Notes under the pieces: generated by a model
Told to the model about the DNA's origin: nothing
Seen by the model: the letters and a program-made list of their open reading frames with translations, nothing else
Databases searched by the model: none
Translations under genes and position numbers: made by a program
In this document: positions 61,261 to 64,000 of the stretch, piece after piece
How the letters are laid out: each line of letters starts with the position of its first letter
How positions within the stretch are numbered: the stretch's first letter is position 1
Origin: Pyrrhosoma nymphula
Taxonomy: Eukaryota; Arthropoda; Insecta; Odonata; Coenagrionidae
Assembly: GCA_963573305.1 (NCBI GenBank)
Contig: OY754332.1
Location: forward strand, 140,609,977-140,673,976
Length of the DNA stretch: 64,000 nt
Reading direction: 5' to 3'

Positions 61261-61559
61261 TCACCCTTCCTTGATACTCCAAATAGTTCTTCTGTTACCA
61301 AGCAACCCAACAGTCCTCATTGATGAAAATTACCTGAGCTGTCAGTCATCATCATCAGCGGTCATCAATACGAATGGTTTTTTGAGCTTTTAATTTCACG
61401 CTCCTCTCGCCTGATCGTTTTATTCCAAAATAAATTTTGAATTTCATATCCCTCTTAATTGACCTCATGTACGGCATCCCAGCAGATTACGGGGACCTTG
61501 TGTAAAAATATAAGGGAGAGGCTGGTGAAAAGTTAGATTTGGAATGTAACATTGAATGG

Positions 61560-61868
61560 GGCAGAAGTGTGGACTCTGAAATAGGAGGGCAGGTATAGGC
61601 TGAAGACTTTCGAGATGTGCTAGCGGAGGAGGATGGAGAATATGCGATGGATGGAAAGGAAGACAAACGAGGAAGTGCTTGACATGGTTGGTGAGGAGAG
61701 GAAACTTTTGAATGAGATTAGGGGTAGGCAGGGCAAGTGACTGGAAGTGGTATTGTGATGGCTTTCTGAAGGCCACGATAGAGAGAAGGATGTTGGACAT
61801 GTGTAGAAGGGGAAGAAAGAGAATATGTTTGATGGATGAGACTAAAGGGATGGAGATAGAGAAATAAA
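61560..61868 (+). pseudogene. LINE ORF2 C-terminal fragment
   Basis: RKTNEEVLDMVGEERKLLNE and IRGRQGK (61,655-61,730) are followed, after stops and a frameshift, by ATIERRMLDMCRRGRKRICL and MDETKGMEIEK to a TAA at 61,867. This is the C-terminal tail typical of LINEs of the type at 56-58 kb (NEEVL..., RRQ.KW.GH.LR, GRGRKR). The RT core is absent. Confidence 0.6.
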
Positions 61869-63099
61869 TACTTGATGTAGAAAAACTCCTGCACTTTCAC
61901 TATATCTAGAGGATTTTCTTTGACTAAATGAATCCCACCTTCAACCGTGAGATTAGTTTAATGTAATACAGCGCATCCCTTGCCTTCCATGGTAATCCTT
62001 TATCCATAATATATCCTCCCATTACTGTTTTAGAGAGGCTGTCATGTTGAAAAATGTGCGCATTAAATTTGCCTCTTCTGTCATGTGGAGTTCTACATGT
62101 ACATATTACTTTTTCTCATCCTCTTCGTGTGACTTCACCGGAAAAAACCCATCATACAAGAAAAATTTGGCAATCAACCACACCTCATCTAAGAAAGGTC
62201 GCGTCAGGAAAAGTGAATAGGCCAACGTGTTCCACTGTGATGATGACGCGTGAGCAGCAGAAGGTAGACTCAGGGAATGAGACACACATGTGCTTGGGAT
62301 TTGGAGGCTGGGGCTGGCCATAAGGTCTATGGGACTGGCGTATGGTGTATGGGGAGGGACAGGGATAAAGTGGCATTGGGGGGGGGGGGGGGGTGGGGCA
62401 GCTGGATGTGGGCGATAAGACGAGGGTATGCTGGAGGATCTTGTATATTGAACCGTGCCAGCGACAAGATCCTTGAAGACTCTCCTTCTTCTTACTCGGG
62501 GTGAGCGTTGCATTTGATGATTGCAAAAAGAGTGTTTAACCATCCCTCTGCGCGCAGTCGCACTGTCGTCCTTCTGGTTGATTGGAAACGAGCATCTCAA
62601 GATTGATTATTCACAGTCAAGTAGTGAAGCACTTCCGAAGGAGTTAAAGAACCAGTAGCACATGTTGGTGATAACTCACTCCCTGTCGAAAACTCTTGCA
62701 GGGTGTCATGCATGTGTGAATGAAATAAAATATTAAGGTCTTTCAGTAGCTATTCCACCGTTATTGTAGTTTTGGGATTCTAATATGAAACGGTTACTTT
62801 TCATTTCAATACCAAAGGGCCTTGGAATCGTCATTAACACCATGACTGAGATAGTTGTAACGGTGAATAGCATCGCGGATCACATTCTTTTTGTTACTTT
62901 TGAATTTCTTCCCATTCACTTGCAAGTAAAATACTGTAAAAAGTTTAAGGCTTTTTTTTGTTCGCTGATTGGAAATACCTACTTCTTTAGTGTTTGTCTG
63001 ACTTACTCAGCGATTAATTGGAGATAATTATTTTTAAGCTAGTGCTTACTACGAAAATGCTTGTAAATTATGTATCATTCTGTCTACATAGATATAGAC
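61869..63099. other. Intergenic DNA with a G16 homopolymer
   Basis: A run of 16 G lies at 62,378-62,393 in a G-rich neighbourhood (62,340-62,410). Overlapping open frames on both strands at 62,054-62,600 are compositional. No gene was recognised. Confidence 0.5.
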
Positions 63100-63540
63100 G
63101 ATGCACAGTGGTCCCAAATCGTAAAAAGCCGGCCAAAATTTATATTACTGATACTTCTACATGCTTTCTAAACTTGAAAGTTGTTATAAGTGGTGAATTT
63201 TATTTTGCATTTTTTTACTGTCTTCGATATTATTGCTTTTGTTTGACAAATTATTTAAAAAATTAATTTATAGAATTATATAAAAATTTTATAGTTACTA
63301 CTTAATATTTTCGATCCGCAGAGTATGAACTAAAAGTAATTTTTGCTGTATCTCTGATTATTATTGAATTTAATTGTAGAGAAATTGTTTGAACAATTGG
63401 TATTTACTGATAAAAATTGAACAGTAATGATTGTTCCTAAATATTTTCGCATCGCAGTATCCAAATCATAATTTATTTTTACTGTATCTCTGAATATTAT
63501 TGTTTTTACGAGAGATGTTGTTTATATAATTAAAAACAAC
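63100..63540. repeat. Diverged tandem repeat, about 130-bp unit, about three copies
   Basis: The phrase ACTGTCTTCGATATTATTGC (63,217), GCTGTATCTCTGATTATTATTG (63,345) and ACTGTATCTCTGAATATTATTG (63,481) recurs at spacings of 128 and 136 bp. AATATTTTCGATCCGCAG and AATATTTTCGCATCGCAG precede the last two. AT-rich and diverged. Confidence 0.65.
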
Positions 63541-63639
63541 ACACAAATTGCCATTATAATCGGATTTATATGGTAATCTGACTACTAAGGTCATTCTGCA
63601 CTGTTTTATTTGAAAAATAAATCCCTGCATATTATCACT

Positions 63640-63720
63640 TCATTCAAATTCTAGGCGAGATTCGAACCCGCGACCTTAACTAGAGGTAGAGCTGTATCGA
63701 GCGTTAGCTACTAGGGTTGG
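63640..63720 (-). mobile_element. tRNA-like SINE head
   Basis: On the minus strand GTAGCTAACGCTCGATACAG (A-box-like) is followed by GGTCGCGGGTTCGAATCTCG, a canonical B box, at about 63,657-63,676. No closing acceptor stem is seen, so I interpret it as a tRNA-derived SINE fragment rather than a tRNA gene. Confidence 0.5.
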
Positions 63721-64000
63721 AAACTTAAATATATGAACACTAATTACTAAACAGTTTGATTATTTAGAAATATATTATTATTAGCAATGAGAAAAAAAAT
63801 TAGTTTTGCCACAGTTGTATTATTGGTTTTGGTGTATGCAATTAAAGGCATCAAAATCATCCTCCGATAGTTCATCATTCTCAGTATCACTCTGCGGCTC
63901 ATTCAGAGTGAGAAGGCACCGTACCTCTGAAAATAAGTGAACGTTTTTTTTTTTGGAAGCATGAAATGATAGAAATAAGGGATAAACGTTGACTGCAGAC
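63721..64000. other. Window end, nothing recognised
   Basis: AT-rich sequence, including a T-rich run near 63,945. No gene or repeat was identified. Confidence 0.4.

Noticed and set aside
62054..62600. Overlapping open frames on both strands
   Set aside because: Pro- and Gly-rich products of a G/C-skewed patch with a G16 run; no consistent coding signal.

Overview
The window looks like repeat-rich, AT-rich intergenic DNA from a large arthropod genome, most likely an insect; the species cannot be fixed from sequence alone. There are no bacterial-style operons and I found no convincing intact host gene. Almost every recognisable protein is from a transposable element: two copies of one PHD-finger CR1/jockey-type LINE, pieces of a second LINE group, a Ty3/gypsy element, three different piggyBac-type DNA transposons, SINE-like tails, and a decayed copy of a repetitive protein family that I know from arthropods but that has no settled name.

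Layout. 1-430 is a CpG-rich, promoter-like edge. 4.5-7.0 kb holds an old piggyBac relic (+). 9.7-12.7 kb holds a LINE on the minus strand that has lost its endonuclease domain. 20.6-23.0 kb is a piggyBac element with TTAA borders and a decayed minus-strand transposase. 26.2-26.5 kb, 48.5-49.4 kb and 63.1-63.5 kb are diverged tandem repeats. 31.6-43.5 kb is the main structure, a nest built on one plus-strand LINE. Its ORF2 is interrupted by a scrambled gypsy fragment (33.97-37.86 kb), a SINE-like insert (38.47-38.84 kb) and a nearly intact piggyBac element (39,756-42,740) at a duplicated TTAA. 53.4-55.5 kb carries a long hairpin beside the decayed unnamed-family gene. 56.15-58.4 kb is a minus-strand LINE relic, 61.6-61.9 kb is a fragment of a related LINE, and tRNA-like SINE heads lie at 61.1 and 63.7 kb.

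How the parts relate. The two PHD LINEs share ORF1 and ORF2 architecture and a 3' GGGA...TCCC stem-loop, so they are copies of one family. Splicing out the three insertions in the 31.6-43.5 kb LINE restores a continuous succession of LINE domains, which makes the LINE the oldest layer. The gypsy insert is the oddest object: its pieces are out of order and in alternating orientation, with no full LTR. The remaining stretches show no gene I can support.
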